This document shows positions 1 to 8,122 of a stretch of DNA of 25,685 nucleotides, piece after piece; the first letter of the stretch is position 1, and each line of letters opens with the position of its first letter. A model generated the notes under the pieces. It searched no databases, was not told where the DNA came from, and worked only from the letters and a program-made list of their open reading frames with translations. Source of the stretch: Gemmataceae bacterium (GTDB lineage: Bacteria; Planctomycetota; Planctomycetia; Gemmatales; Gemmataceae). A program made the translations under genes and the position numbers. The stretch is taken from contig JADLBT010000205.1 of NCBI GenBank assembly GCA_020847555.1, positions 1 to 25,685 on the forward strand. Direction: 5' to 3'.

Positions 1-585
1 CTGCGTATCGAGGAGGGGAACGTCGTCAACGGCACGACGAACCAGCGCTGGCCGTGGCGGCAGGCGTGCGCCCGGCTCGGCATGGAGCCCGTCGAGGTGA
101 CGAACAGCAGCCTCGGCCAGGGACTGGCGAACAACGGCGCCGGCGGCGTCCAGGTCGCCGAGGTCCAGGTCGATACCGAAACCGGCATCGTCCGCTGCAC
201 GCGCGTCGTGGCGGTACAGGACTGCGGGGCGATCATCAACCTGCAGGGATGCGAGTCGCAGGTAGCCGGCGGTGTGATCATGGCGGTCAACTACGCTCTG
301 TTCGAGGAGCGGATCATGGACCGCCACACCGGCCGTCAGGTCAACCCGAACATGGAGTTCTACAAGCTCGGCGGCATCCAGGACATGCCCGACGTCGTCG
401 TGCGCATGGTGGACATGCCGGAGCGCGGCGTCATCGGCATCGGCGAGCCGCCGACGATCTCGACCCTGACCGCGATCGGCAACGCCGTCTTCAACGCGCT
501 GGGCGTGCGCGTCCCCAACGCGCCCTTCACCCCGGACCGCGTCCTCGCTGCCTTGAGTCAACGAAAGGGGGGTAGGGGATCATGA
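1..585 (+). CDS. xanthine dehydrogenase family, molybdopterin-binding subunit (C-terminal part, 5' truncated)
   Basis: The reading frame is open from base 1, giving the last 194 residues of a large molybdenum-cofactor subunit of the xanthine dehydrogenase/aldehyde oxidase family. These enzymes hydroxylate purines, aldehydes or N-heterocycles; the substrate here cannot be told. Visible are VQVDTETGIVRCTRVV (about 56-70 of the fragment), a QDCGAIIN stretch, and GVIGIGEPP near residue 149, where the Glu aligns with the catalytic base Glu of the family GEPP motif. The N-terminal two thirds lie outside the window. The stop codon overlaps the ATG of the FAD subunit (ATGA), so the two are translationally coupled. 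Family assignment is firm; the exact enzyme is not. Confidence 0.93.
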   Translation: MRIEEGNVVNGTTNQRWPWRQACARLGMEPVEVTNSSLGQGLANNGAGGVQVAEVQVDTETGIVRCTRVVAVQDCGAIINLQGCESQVAGGVIMAVNYALFEERIMDRHTGRQVNPNMEFYKLGGIQDMPDVVVRMVDMPERGVIGIGEPPTISTLTAIGNAVFNALGVRVPNAPFTPDRVLAALSQRKGGRGS

Positions 586-1583
586 AAAACTTCACGTACT
601 TTCGACCGACCACCGCCCAGCAGGCCGTCTCCCTCCTCGAGAATCGGTGGGGCAACACGGAACTGCTGGCCGGCGGTACCGACCTGCACGCGCTGCAGAA
701 GGACTACATCGCCCAGCCGGCCCGGGTGGTGAGTCTCGGCGGCATCAAGGGCTTCGCCGGCGTCGCGGTGGACGGCGCCGGGAAGGTCGTCAAGATCATG
801 GCCGGCACCAGGCTGTCGGACATCGCGGCCGACGCCAACGTCCGCAAGCACGTCCCGGCGCTGGCGGTGGCGGCGGGCGAGATCGCTGGCCCGCAGATCC
901 GCAACATGGCGACCCTTGGCGGCAACCTGTGCCAGCGCAACCGCTGCTGGTACTTCCGCGACGAGCACACGGTCTGCCTGCTCAAGGGCGGGGAGCGGTG
1001 CTTCGCCCTCGACGGCGAGAACCGCTACCACGCGATCTTCACCCAGGGTTATCGGTGCGTGATTGCGAGCCCCTCGACGCTCGCCCCGGTGCTGATCGCG
1101 CTCGGCGCGACGGCGACGGCGCTCGGGCCGAAGGGCGAGCGCACGGTGGAGATCGCCAAGCTGTTCCGTGCTCCGAGCAACGCCAGCGAGCGCGAGCACA
1201 CGCTGGCGCCTGACGAGGTACTCGTGGCGGTGACGGTCCCGCGCCGCAACCTGACCAACGCCAGTTACGAGGTGCGGCAGAGGCAATCGATCGACTGGCC
1301 GCTGGTTCAGGCCGCCGTCGCGTACCAGAACAACGACGGCAAGGCGACCGGCGCCCGGGTCGTCCTCAGCCAGGTGGCGCCGACGCCGTACCTGGCCGAG
1401 GCAGCCGGCAAGGCGCTGGAAGGCCGGGCCGTGACCGAGGAGACGGCGACGGCTGCCGGCCGTGCCGCCGCCGAGGGCGCCAAGCCGCTGAGCCAGAACG
1501 CCTACAAGTCCCGGCTGATCGAGGTCGCCGTCAAACGCGCCCTGCTGATCGCCGCCGGGCAGCGGCGGTACTGGGAAGTGTAA
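582..1583 (+). CDS. xanthine dehydrogenase family, FAD-binding subunit with probable [4Fe-4S] cluster
   Basis: A 333-residue FAD-binding medium subunit (CoxM/PaoB type), passing electrons between the Mo subunit and an acceptor. FAD-site signatures are LLAGGTDL (28-35) and AGPQIRNMATLGGNL (102-116). Between them and the C-terminal domain sits a Cys-rich insert, LCQRNRCWYF with further Cys: Cys117, 122, 132 and 140, plus Cys159. This layout resembles E. coli PaoB/YagS and 4-hydroxybenzoyl-CoA reductase beta, which bind an extra [4Fe-4S] cluster in this subunit (known); that it does so here is inferred. The start ATG overlaps the stop of the Mo subunit. No small [2Fe-2S] subunit follows, so it probably lies upstream of the window. 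Confidence 0.93.
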   Translation: MKNFTYFRPTTAQQAVSLLENRWGNTELLAGGTDLHALQKDYIAQPARVVSLGGIKGFAGVAVDGAGKVVKIMAGTRLSDIAADANVRKHVPALAVAAGEIAGPQIRNMATLGGNLCQRNRCWYFRDEHTVCLLKGGERCFALDGENRYHAIFTQGYRCVIASPSTLAPVLIALGATATALGPKGERTVEIAKLFRAPSNASEREHTLAPDEVLVAVTVPRRNLTNASYEVRQRQSIDWPLVQAAVAYQNNDGKATGARVVLSQVAPTPYLAEAAGKALEGRAVTEETATAAGRAAAEGAKPLSQNAYKSRLIEVAVKRALLIAAGQRRYWEV

Positions 1584-1629
1584 CCCTGGGGTGGTCAGCG
1601 GTCGGCGGGTAGTCGGACCCTGCCTGCCG

Positions 1630-1650
1630 ATCGCTGATCGCCGATCGCTG
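1630..1650. repeat. short tandem repeat, three 7-bp units
   Basis: ATCGCTG, ATCGCCG and ATCGCTG follow one another directly just upstream of the small Cys-rich gene. With only three units it may be chance or a small intergenic repeat; no function is proposed. Confidence 0.45.
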
Positions 1651-1659
1651 AGAGCTACC

Positions 1660-1893
1660 ATGTCCGACATCCCGAACCCCGACGCCCCGGTCGAACTCGG
1701 CCCGCGCTGCATCCACCTGAGTTGCCGCTCGATGCTGATCTACGGCGAGGACTTCGAGCAGGATCCGGAATACCAGGCGGGAATGGCGGAGTGGACCTGC
1801 ACCTGCACCTGTACCCCTGCTGGACCTGACGGGGGGATGGCCGCACTGGAATACTGCCGGAACCCGGAGCGCCCCTGCTACCGGGAATATTGA
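1660..1893 (+). CDS. small cysteine-rich hypothetical protein (77 aa)
   Basis: The frame is also open upstream from 1591, but the ATG at 1660 begins MSDIPNPDAPVELGPRC, which looks like a true N-terminus. The protein has seven Cys: two near the N-terminus (RCIHLSC), three in a WTCTCTCT run, and two at the C-terminus (YCRNPERPCYREY). The spacing suggests metal binding or disulfides. YGEDFEQDPEYQAG is a distinctive acidic and aromatic centre. I know of no functional assignment; similar short proteins seem to occur in planctomycetes (recollection, not checked). No signal peptide or membrane segment is seen. A weak purine-rich GAGAG lies about 5 bases before the ATG. Confidence 0.72.
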   Translation: MSDIPNPDAPVELGPRCIHLSCRSMLIYGEDFEQDPEYQAGMAEWTCTCTCTPAGPDGGMAALEYCRNPERPCYREY

Positions 1894-2014
1894 GCCGAAC
1901 GGTCCGCAGGGCAGGCATTCCTGCCCCGGGTGAGCGTCCTCGTGGCGGCCCCGACGCGCCTGGCACATTCCGCGGGGCGACAGCGGTCCATCCGCGACAA
2001 AGAGGAGCCAGACG

Positions 2015-2254
2015 ATTAAAGGCCCGCTCAGCAGATGGAAGCACGACGTTCGCCGGCAGTGGGTATGCCCGGTCTGCGGCCGGCGTGAGCGCACCGTCGG
2101 GCACATCGTCAACCGCGTCTGTCCCGCCTGTACCCGCGACACCGAATCGCCCCATCCGGTGTGGATGCACCTGGTGGAGGAGGCGCCCAGGCCGAGGAGG
2201 CCGAGCGATGAACCCCGACCCGACCCCGGACCGCCTCTCTCGCCTGGCGCCTGA
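2015..2254 (+). CDS. small zinc-ribbon protein with apparent non-AUG start
   Basis: This frame encodes 79 residues beginning IKGPLSRWKHDVRRQW, followed by VCPVC (Cys18, Cys21) and VCPAC (Cys36, Cys39), a classic two-knuckle zinc ribbon, then WMHLVEE and a Pro/Arg-rich tail. The frame is open from the stop at 1931 but contains no ATG, GTG or TTG before the zinc ribbon. A strong AGAGGAG at 2001-2007 lies 7 bases before ATT (2015) and 4 bases before ACG (2012), so translation probably starts at one of them. The gene overlaps the DUF309 gene by 47 bases in another frame. Function unknown; a nucleic-acid or protein adaptor role would be a guess. Confidence 0.62.
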   Translation: MKGPLSRWKHDVRRQWVCPVCGRRERTVGHIVNRVCPACTRDTESPHPVWMHLVEEAPRPRRPSDEPRPDPGPPLSPGA

Positions 2255-2765
2255 TGTGCCGCTCCCGCCCTACACCTACGTCAACGGACGGTCCCCGCAC
2301 CCGCTGTCCGACCCGGCAGGCCACAGTTATGGGCTGGCCCCGGATCCCGTCCCCGCGCCCGATCCGGAGCGCTGGCGGGAGTCGCGCACGTACCTCGTCG
2401 GGATCGACCTCTTCAACCACGGCTTCTACTGGGAGGCGCACGAGGCGTGGGAACGATTGTGGCACGCCTGCCAGCGCAAAGGTCCGGTGGCCGACTTCCT
2501 CAAGGCTCTGATCAAGCTGGCGGCCGCTGGCGTCAAGGCGCGCGAGCGGCGCCTGGAAGGGGTTCGGACTCACGCCGTTGGGGCCGCGAAGTTGTTTCGG
2601 GGGGTGGCGGACCAGCTTGGCGCCCAGGCCGCGCGCTGCCTGGGGCTCTCGCCCGAGCACCTCGCCGCCCGCGCTGCGACTGTCGCGTCCCGCGCGGAGG
2701 ACGCCGTCACCGACCTTCCGGCCGGCCCGGTTTTCCCGTTCTTCCTCTCCCCGAATGAAACCTGA
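2208..2765 (+). CDS. DUF309 domain-containing protein
   Basis: A 185-residue soluble protein. Residues 64-110 carry the DUF309 signature: GIDLFNHGFYWEAHEAWERLW with the invariant EAHE, then DFLKALIKLAAAGVK. The fold is known to be helical; the biochemical role of DUF309 is not established. The conserved His and Glu residues could form a metal site (inference). The frame extends upstream to 1890, but that stretch is low-complexity and overlaps the zinc-ribbon gene in another frame, so the ATG at 2208, preceded by GAGGAGGCCGAGCG, was chosen. It ends six bases from the convergent STAS gene. Confidence 0.85.
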   Translation: MNPDPTPDRLSRLAPDVPLPPYTYVNGRSPHPLSDPAGHSYGLAPDPVPAPDPERWRESRTYLVGIDLFNHGFYWEAHEAWERLWHACQRKGPVADFLKALIKLAAAGVKARERRLEGVRTHAVGAAKLFRGVADQLGAQAARCLGLSPEHLAARAATVASRAEDAVTDLPAGPVFPFFLSPNET

Positions 2766-2771
2766 ACCCCG

Positions 2772-3137
2772 TCAGGTCCGGAACCCCTCGACGGCGCTGG
2801 CCCGGTCCGGAGCGAAGTCGAACAGCGGCGTCAGGTGGCAGACATCGAAGACGCGCACCGTCTCCTCGCTGAGGTCAGCGAGCTTGAGCTTGCCCCCCCT
2901 GGCCCGGAACCGGCGCTGCAGGGCGACGAGTTTGGCCAGGAACACGCTGTAAAGGAACTCAGGCGTTTCAGGTCCAAGGCTGAGGACCAGTTTCAGGCAG
3001 TCGTCGCGGGCGGCAACGTCGTTCAACTCGTCGGCCAGTTCGTACAGGCCATCCTCGTCCATCCGACTCTGCCTGAGGCGAGCACAGTAGACGTCCCCAG
3101 CGCGCTCGACCTCGATGTGGCGATATGGGCGTTCCAT
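2772..3137 (-). CDS. STAS-domain protein (anti-sigma factor antagonist-like)
   Basis: A 121-residue protein matching a single STAS domain in length and pattern: beta strands around residues 16-21 and 48-54, helix EFLYSVFLAKLVALQRRF (60-77), strand GGKLKLADLS (81-90), and helix EETVRVFDVCHLTPLFDF. STAS proteins such as SpoIIAA/RsbV bind an anti-sigma kinase and are switched by Ser phosphorylation. Ser64 sits near the usual regulatory position, but the typical Ser-Ser/Thr-Ser pair is replaced by Tyr-Ser, so phospho-switching is uncertain. The ATG has a GAGGA six bases upstream. No partner kinase is adjacent; the SpoIIE-type phosphatase at 8.1-9.4 kb is the only candidate partner in the window. 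Confidence 0.8.
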   Translation of the reverse strand: MERPYRHIEVERAGDVYCARLRQSRMDEDGLYELADELNDVAARDDCLKLVLSLGPETPEFLYSVFLAKLVALQRRFRARGGKLKLADLSEETVRVFDVCHLTPLFDFAPDRASAVEGFRT

Positions 3138-3489
3138 GAACGGTCCTCGCGAAAAGGCGCGGGGGCCAGCGCCTCGGCTTCCAGGTTAGCCGTGCTAGGC
3201 GGAAGCGACGAGGTTGCCCCCAGTGAAGAAGGGTGAGCCTGCTACGGACAGTTTACCACACCCAAAACCAGGACCAAGGCCGATCGGGTGGCCGGCGTCA
3301 CCCCACCAGGGGGAGCCCTGCACGCCCTCCGAAAGTCCCGGGCGTCTTATCCCGGTCCGGGTGCTGGTGTCCGGTGGGACCGGCGTCCCGCCGATTCCAC
3401 CCACCGGACAGGTTCACCCGGATCATGAATCAGTAGGAGCCAGCTCCGTCCCCCGAGCTTTGCAGGAGGGGCTCCGCCCCCCGACCGCC
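3138..3489. other. 352-base intergenic region between STAS and AI-2E genes
   Basis: No convincing gene is present. Short open frames on both strands are low-complexity and lack a believable ribosome site. The region holds a nested inverted repeat at 3356-3422. Nearer the permease 3' end lies GC-rich DNA with two GGCTCC/GGAGCC-type short inversions (about 3435-3485) that could help terminate the minus-strand permease transcript. The upstream region of the STAS gene shows no clear promoter. Confidence 0.6.
3356..3422. repeat. nested inverted repeat / large hairpin
   Basis: An outer 8-bp stem (TCCGGGTG at 3356-3363 with CACCCGGA at 3415-3422) encloses a perfect 11-bp stem (TGTCCGGTGGG at 3368-3378 with CCCACCGGACA at 3400-3410). 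The loop has a further small CGGC/GCCG pair. It lies about 70 bases past the 3' end of the AI-2E gene in its direction of transcription, without a U-tract. It could be an intergenic repeat element or a structured transcript end. Confidence 0.7.
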
Positions 3490-4572
3490 TCAGCGGTTCG
3501 ACAGCAACATCGCGAGCGGGCGCGTCTGCGGGATGTTCTCCAGCACCGTCTTGACGACCACCACCAGGGGAACCGCAAGGATCATGCCGACGATGCCCCA
3601 AAGCGAGCCCCAGAAGGTGAGGGACAGGATGATCACCAGCGGGCTGAGGTCGAGCCGCCGGCCGGCCATGCGCGGCTCGATGTAGTAGCCGATGCCGTTC
3701 TGGATCGCCAGCAGCACCACCACCAGGGCGAGGGCCGGCCACAGTCCGTACTGCACCAGGCACAGCAGCACCGGCAAGGCAACGGCGATCTGGCTGCCCA
3801 GGTAAGGGATGAAGTTCAGCGCGAATGTAACCACACCCCAGAACGGAGCGTAGTTCACCCCGAACACCACCAGCACACCCGCAGTCAGCACCCCGGCGAG
3901 GATGCTCACCCACGTCTTGACGGCCAGGTACTGCTCGATGCCGGTGTTGATGCGCCCGACGATCGCCATGATGCGCGGCGCCCGGTGCTCGCCGTATCCC
4001 TCGACGATGCGCCGCGCCAGTCCGTCACGCTCGGCCAGCAGGAAGATCAGAAAGATCAGCACGACGACCGCCTGCCCCAGGTAGCCGAAGAAGCTGCCCA
4101 GGGTGGCCCGCAGGAAGGCGCCGAGGTTCTGCTCCGACATCGGCTCGGCGCGGAGGAAGTCGTCCACCGGGTTCGTGGCCAGGCCGAAGGCGTCCGCCGC
4201 CTGCTGCCCGAGCTGGCGCAGCCGGGTCTCGTATCTCGGCATCTCCTGGCGGAGATCCTCGGCGCTGGCGTAGGTCATCTGGCCCAGTCCGAACGCGCAC
4301 GCCAGGAACGCCAGGACGATGAACAGGAACGAGAAGGATGGGGCGAGGCCGCGCCGCATCAGCCAGCGGTGGGCCGGCAGGATGGCGTAGGCGAGGAACG
4401 CGGCGATGAACAACTCTTGCAGGACGGTCGCGAACGTTTGCAGCAGGTGGATGAACAGGACGAGGATGAGCAGCCCCAGCGCCACTGTCTGGACCTGCCG
4501 GTCGAACGCGAGCGTCTCCTCGCGCGGCGGAGGCGGTGAGGGAGAAGGGGGAGCCGGGTCGGGCAGGTTCAC
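3490..4572 (-). CDS. AI-2E family transporter (PerM/TqsA-like membrane permease)
   Basis: A 360-residue polytopic membrane protein. After a Pro-rich cytoplasmic N-terminus (residues 1-25) come hydrophobic segments at about 30-45, 52-66, 82-105 and 160-182, then several between 215 and 345. The soluble stretch 105-160 between the third and fourth segments is typical of the family. Conserved features include ALNFIPYLGSQIA, the YYIEPRMAGRRLDLSP region, and WGSLWGIVGMILAVPL. Members export or exchange small molecules (AI-2 in E. coli TqsA, ions in others); the substrate here is unknown. The start is GTG with a GGGAG nine bases upstream; no in-frame ATG fits. It is divergent from the thioredoxin-fold gene. 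Confidence 0.92.
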   Translation of the reverse strand: MNLPDPAPPSPSPPPPREETLAFDRQVQTVALGLLILVLFIHLLQTFATVLQELFIAAFLAYAILPAHRWLMRRGLAPSFSFLFIVLAFLACAFGLGQMTYASAEDLRQEMPRYETRLRQLGQQAADAFGLATNPVDDFLRAEPMSEQNLGAFLRATLGSFFGYLGQAVVVLIFLIFLLAERDGLARRIVEGYGEHRAPRIMAIVGRINTGIEQYLAVKTWVSILAGVLTAGVLVVFGVNYAPFWGVVTFALNFIPYLGSQIAVALPVLLCLVQYGLWPALALVVVLLAIQNGIGYYIEPRMAGRRLDLSPLVIILSLTFWGSLWGIVGMILAVPLVVVVKTVLENIPQTRPLAMLLSNR

Positions 4573-4639
4573 GTCAGCATCTCCCGATGGGTTCCGCGGC
4601 CGGCGAAGGGCGCCGGCCCCAACCGGCGCGTCCGGTCAC

Positions 4640-4667
4640 ATTATGTCACCCGTGGCGGACCGGCCAA
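4640..4667 (-). promoter_or_regulatory. putative sigma70-like promoter for the AI-2E gene, with overlapping near-palindrome
   Basis: On the minus strand TTGGCC (4667-4662) is followed after 16 bases by CATAAT (4645-4640), about 65 bases upstream of the GTG start. The -10 lies in a 17-bp near-palindrome, GGTCACAT-T-ATGTCACC (4634-4650, one mismatch), which could be an operator. Inferred from sequence only. Confidence 0.4.
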
Positions 4668-4772
4668 CGGCGCCCGGCGCGCCACTTGCCCTTATGATAA
4701 ACCCACGGGTGCTACCCCTCGGCGGCGTACTGAGTACCCAGTCCTCCCATCCCTCGCCCGCGGAGCGACGCC

Positions 4773-6872
4773 ATGAGCCAGCAGCCGGCGTTTACCAACC
4801 GCCTGATCCACGAAACCAGTCCGTACCTGCGCCAGCACGCCCACAACCCGGTGGACTGGTATCCCTGGGGCGAGGAGGCGCTGCGGCGCGCCCGCGACCT
4901 CGACCGCCCAATCTTCCTCAGCATCGGCTACTCGGCGTGCCACTGGTGCCACGTCATGGCGCACGAGAGCTTCGAGGATCCGGAGGTCGGCCGCATCCTC
5001 AACGACCACTTCGTGCCGATCAAGGTCGATCGGGAGGAGCGGCCCGACGTCGATCAGATCTACATGACGGCGGTCCAGCTCCAGACCGGCCACGGCGGCT
5101 GGCCGATGTCCGTCTTTCTCACCCCCACGCTGGAGCCGTTCTTCGGCGGCACCTACTTCCCGCCCGACGACCGCTACGGTGGGCAGATGCCGTCGTTCAA
5201 GCGCCTGCTGGCCGCCATCCTCGACGCCTGGCAGAACCGGCGCGAGCAACTCCGCGAGCATGCCGGCCAGTTCGCCGAGCAGATCCGGACCGCGACCCGA
5301 CTGGAGCGGGGCGAGGGAGCGTTTGACGACTCCGTCCTGCGCCGCGCGGCCGACGAGTTGCGCCACGCCTTCGACGCGACGTTCGGCGGGTTCGGACGGC
5401 AGCCGAAGTTCCCGCACCCGATGGACCTGCGCTTGCTGCTGCGCATCTGGAAGCGCACCGGCGACGACGACGCGCTGCACATGGTCCGGCTCACCCTCGA
5501 CCGGATGGCGCTGGGCGGGATGTACGACCACCTCGGCGGTGGCTTCCATCGGTACAGCACCGACCAGCGCTGGTTGGTGCCGCACTTCGAGAAGATGCTC
5601 TACGACAACGCCCTGCTCGTCGTCGCGTACCTGGAGGCGTACCAGGCGCTCGGCGTGCCGTTCTACCGCGAGGTGGTCGAGGAGACGCTCGGCTACATCC
5701 TGCGCGAGATGACCAGCCCGGACGGCCCGTTCTACAGCACCCAGGACGCCGACAGCGAGGGCGAGGAGGGGAAGTTCTTCGTCTGGTCCGCGGCCGAGGT
5801 CGAGCGCGTCCTCGGGCCGGACCTGTTCCGGCCGTTCGCGGCGGTGTACGACGTGACGCCGGGCGGCAACTGGGAGGGGCACAACATCCTCCACCGCACC
5901 CGCCCCTACGACCAGGAGGCCCGGCTGCTGAACGTGAGCGAGGCGGACCTGCGCGCCCGGCTGGACGAGGCGCGGCGGAAGCTGTTCGCGGTACGCAGCC
6001 GGCGCGTCTGGCCGGGGCGCGACGAGAAGACGCTGACAGCGTGGAACGGGCTGATGCTCAGCGCACTGGCGCGGGCGGCCCGGGTGCTCGAACGCGCCGA
6101 GTACCGGATCGCAGCCGAGCGCGCGGCCGCCTTCATCCTCGACCGGATGCGCACCCCCGACGGTCGGCTGCTGCGGACATGGAGCGCCGGGTCAGCGCCG
6201 AAGCTGAACGCCTATCTGGAGGACTACACCTTCTTGCTGGAGGGGCTGGTGGATCTCTACGAGGCGACGTTCGACCCGCGCTGGGTGGCCGCGGCGCTCG
6301 ACCTGGCGCGCGTCCTGATCGAGCAGTTCTGGGACGACGCGGACGGCGGCTTCTTCTACACCGGGCGCGACCACGAAGCCCTGATCACGCGCACGAAGGA
6401 TCCGCACGACAGCTCGGTGCCGTCCGGGAACGGGATGGCAGTGACGGCTCTGCTGCGGCTGGCGAAGCTGACCGGGCGGCAGGATCTGGCGGACCGGGCG
6501 CTGGCGACGATGGGGCTGTTCGGCGGGTTGCTGGCCGAATCGCCGCGGGTGGCGGGCCAGATGCTGATCGGGCTCGACTTCCACCTCGGCCCGGTGCAGG
6601 AGTTCGCGGTTGTCGGCAACCCAGACGCGGAGGCGACGCGCGACGTTCTTCGTCTGATCGACCGCGCCTTCCGCCCGCACCACGTCCTGGCGCTGAAGCC
6701 GGGAGCAGAGGCGCCGGCGAACCTGGACGAGCTGGTGCCGCTGCTGAAAGGTAAGGAGGCGCTGGGAGACGTGACGCTGTACGTCTGTGAGAACTTCGCC
6801 TGCCAGGCGCCGCTCGTCGGCGCCGAGGCGGCGCGTGCGGCCCTGTCGGAGACGACGGCGGGCAGCGGGTGA
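4773..6872 (+). CDS. thioredoxin domain-containing protein, YyaL/SPATA20 family (DUF255)
   Basis: A 699-residue protein of normal family length. The N-terminus is diagnostic: [21 protein letters not shown] (9-29), then a thioredoxin-fold domain with the active-site motif C56-H-W-C59 in [25 protein letters not shown] and GGTYFPP. Residues about 170-690 form an (alpha/alpha)6-barrel-like region, including [26 protein letters not shown] and a C-terminal [11 protein letters not shown]. The family is widespread but its reaction is not settled; a redox or sugar-epimerase-like role has been suggested from fold. A TATGAT at 4693-4698 is a possible -10. No signal peptide, so cytoplasmic. Confidence 0.95.
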   Translation: MSQQPAFTNRLIHETSPYLRQHAHNPVDWYPWGEEALRRARDLDRPIFLSIGYSACHWCHVMAHESFEDPEVGRILNDHFVPIKVDREERPDVDQIYMTAVQLQTGHGGWPMSVFLTPTLEPFFGGTYFPPDDRYGGQMPSFKRLLAAILDAWQNRREQLREHAGQFAEQIRTATRLERGEGAFDDSVLRRAADELRHAFDATFGGFGRQPKFPHPMDLRLLLRIWKRTGDDDALHMVRLTLDRMALGGMYDHLGGGFHRYSTDQRWLVPHFEKMLYDNALLVVAYLEAYQALGVPFYREVVEETLGYILREMTSPDGPFYSTQDADSEGEEGKFFVWSAAEVERVLGPDLFRPFAAVYDVTPGGNWEGHNILHRTRPYDQEARLLNVSEADLRARLDEARRKLFAVRSRRVWPGRDEKTLTAWNGLMLSALARAARVLERAEYRIAAERAAAFILDRMRTPDGRLLRTWSAGSAPKLNAYLEDYTFLLEGLVDLYEATFDPRWVAAALDLARVLIEQFWDDADGGFFYTGRDHEALITRTKDPHDSSVPSGNGMAVTALLRLAKLTGRQDLADRALATMGLFGGLLAESPRVAGQMLIGLDFHLGPVQEFAVVGNPDAEATRDVLRLIDRAFRPHHVLALKPGAEAPANLDELVPLLKGKEALGDVTLYVCENFACQAPLVGAEAARAALSETTAGSG

Positions 6873-6926
6873 TAGGGCCAGGGCAAGGAGGGGGCGCGCC
6901 GCGCTGCCTTCAGCGTCGCGGTCCGG

Positions 6927-8030
6927 TCACTGGCCCGCGATCTCCTTTACCTTCGCGAAGAACGCCCGCTTGCGGTCCGTCGTGATACCCCACTGCACCG
7001 GCGGGCTCTGATAGCCGTCCTGGTAATTGTTCTGGCCCGGGTCGAAGTAGCCCCACGAGCAGTATTCGCCCAGGGCCGCCACCAGGTTGTTGCGTGGCCT
7101 GTCGAAGTCGAAGTGATCGTCCTCGTTGAACAGAATCGGCATCGGCCGGTAGCCGGCGACCTTGCGCGTGCGGCGCACCAGGTCGGCGATCTTCTCCGGG
7201 TCGCTTACCCCGTTGCCGTGCAACAGCAGGTAGTCGGAGCTGCGCACGACGTTCTCGCCCGGGATCCTGCCGCCGCCGTAGCTCGTGCTCACCAGCAGCC
7301 GCCGCCCGTCGCGGCGGCGCTGCTTGACGCGCTCGATCAACTCATGGACGCGGTCTGGCTTCAGGATGGCGTGGTCGTAGCGGACGTTGCACTCGTTGTT
7401 CACCTCGATCAGCACATTGCGGTAGCCGCGTTCCAGGATCCAGTCCACCGTGTTGTCGAGCCCGCGCTTGACGGCGTCCTCGTCCTTCAGCCGCTCGTCC
7501 TGGCCGAAGTAGAAGACGCCGAGCATGACCACCATGCCGAGTTCGTCGGCGCGGTCGAGGATGCGCTCGAACCGGCCCATGCAGTCGGGGCGCAGGCTGC
7601 CGTCGGCGGTGAGGGCCGAGTTGTGCCACGGTTGCTTCCCCCTGGAGTAACCCTGCGGACTGCCGCCCTGCAGATTGAGGGTGAACGCCAGCAGGCCGTG
7701 GCGGCGCCACGCCGGCATGGCGGCGAGGAACTCGCGCGTGTTGCGCTCCGCGTCCCACCTGCCGGTGTCGGGGTAGGCCCACAACTTGCGCGTCTGGGGG
7801 TTGAGGTCGTCGAAGGTGGCCTGCACCAGGCGCGCGTTGAACAGCAGCCCCTCGACACGCCGGCCGTTCCAGGTGCGCCCGGCGTAGGTCGGCTTGCCGT
7901 CGATCAGGAAGGCGTCGCCGCGAATCGCCACCTCGGTCCTGCGCGGCGTATTCTTCTTTACCTGGGTGCCGGTTCCTCCTTGCGGCCACAGGAGGAGCGC
8001 GGGTACGAGGAGAGGAAACAAGCGAGGCAT
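6927..8030 (-). CDS. secreted glycoside hydrolase-like TIM-barrel protein
   Basis: A 367-residue protein with a short hydrophobic N-terminal signal (LFPLLVPALLLWPQG, about 4-18). A small strand segment, FLIDGKPTYAGRTWNG (41-56), is followed by an alternating strand/helix pattern typical of clan GH-A barrels. VLIEVNNECN (206-215) places an Asn-Glu pair (N212-E213) where GH-A enzymes carry the acid/base. ILFNEDDHF (299-307) offers E303 as nucleophile. This fits a cellulase/GH5-type family acting on an exported polysaccharide, but substrate and exact family cannot be assigned. The ATG at 8030 follows a GGGGAG. It ends convergently with the thioredoxin-fold gene (54 bases apart). Confidence 0.72.
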   Translation of the reverse strand: MPRLFPLLVPALLLWPQGGTGTQVKKNTPRRTEVAIRGDAFLIDGKPTYAGRTWNGRRVEGLLFNARLVQATFDDLNPQTRKLWAYPDTGRWDAERNTREFLAAMPAWRRHGLLAFTLNLQGGSPQGYSRGKQPWHNSALTADGSLRPDCMGRFERILDRADELGMVVMLGVFYFGQDERLKDEDAVKRGLDNTVDWILERGYRNVLIEVNNECNVRYDHAILKPDRVHELIERVKQRRRDGRRLLVSTSYGGGRIPGENVVRSSDYLLLHGNGVSDPEKIADLVRRTRKVAGYRPMPILFNEDDHFDFDRPRNNLVAALGEYCSWGYFDPGQNNYQDGYQSPPVQWGITTDRKRAFFAKVKEIAGQ

Positions 8031-8122
8031 GAGATCTCCGGGGAGAACGTATCGAGCTCTCAGTTCTCGGTACTGGGCACACAGACCCCTCAGCGGGCGC
8101 GGCGCCGCGAGGCTGTCGCGGG

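Noticed and set aside
1890..2207. Upstream extension of the DUF309 frame
   Set aside because: Low-complexity translation that overlaps the zinc-ribbon frame; the ATG at 2208 has its own ribosome site.
4698..4715. AACCCACGGGTGCTACCC as a further copy of the CCCACGGG repeat
   Set aside because: Only a half-element with no complementary arm is present, so chance cannot be excluded.
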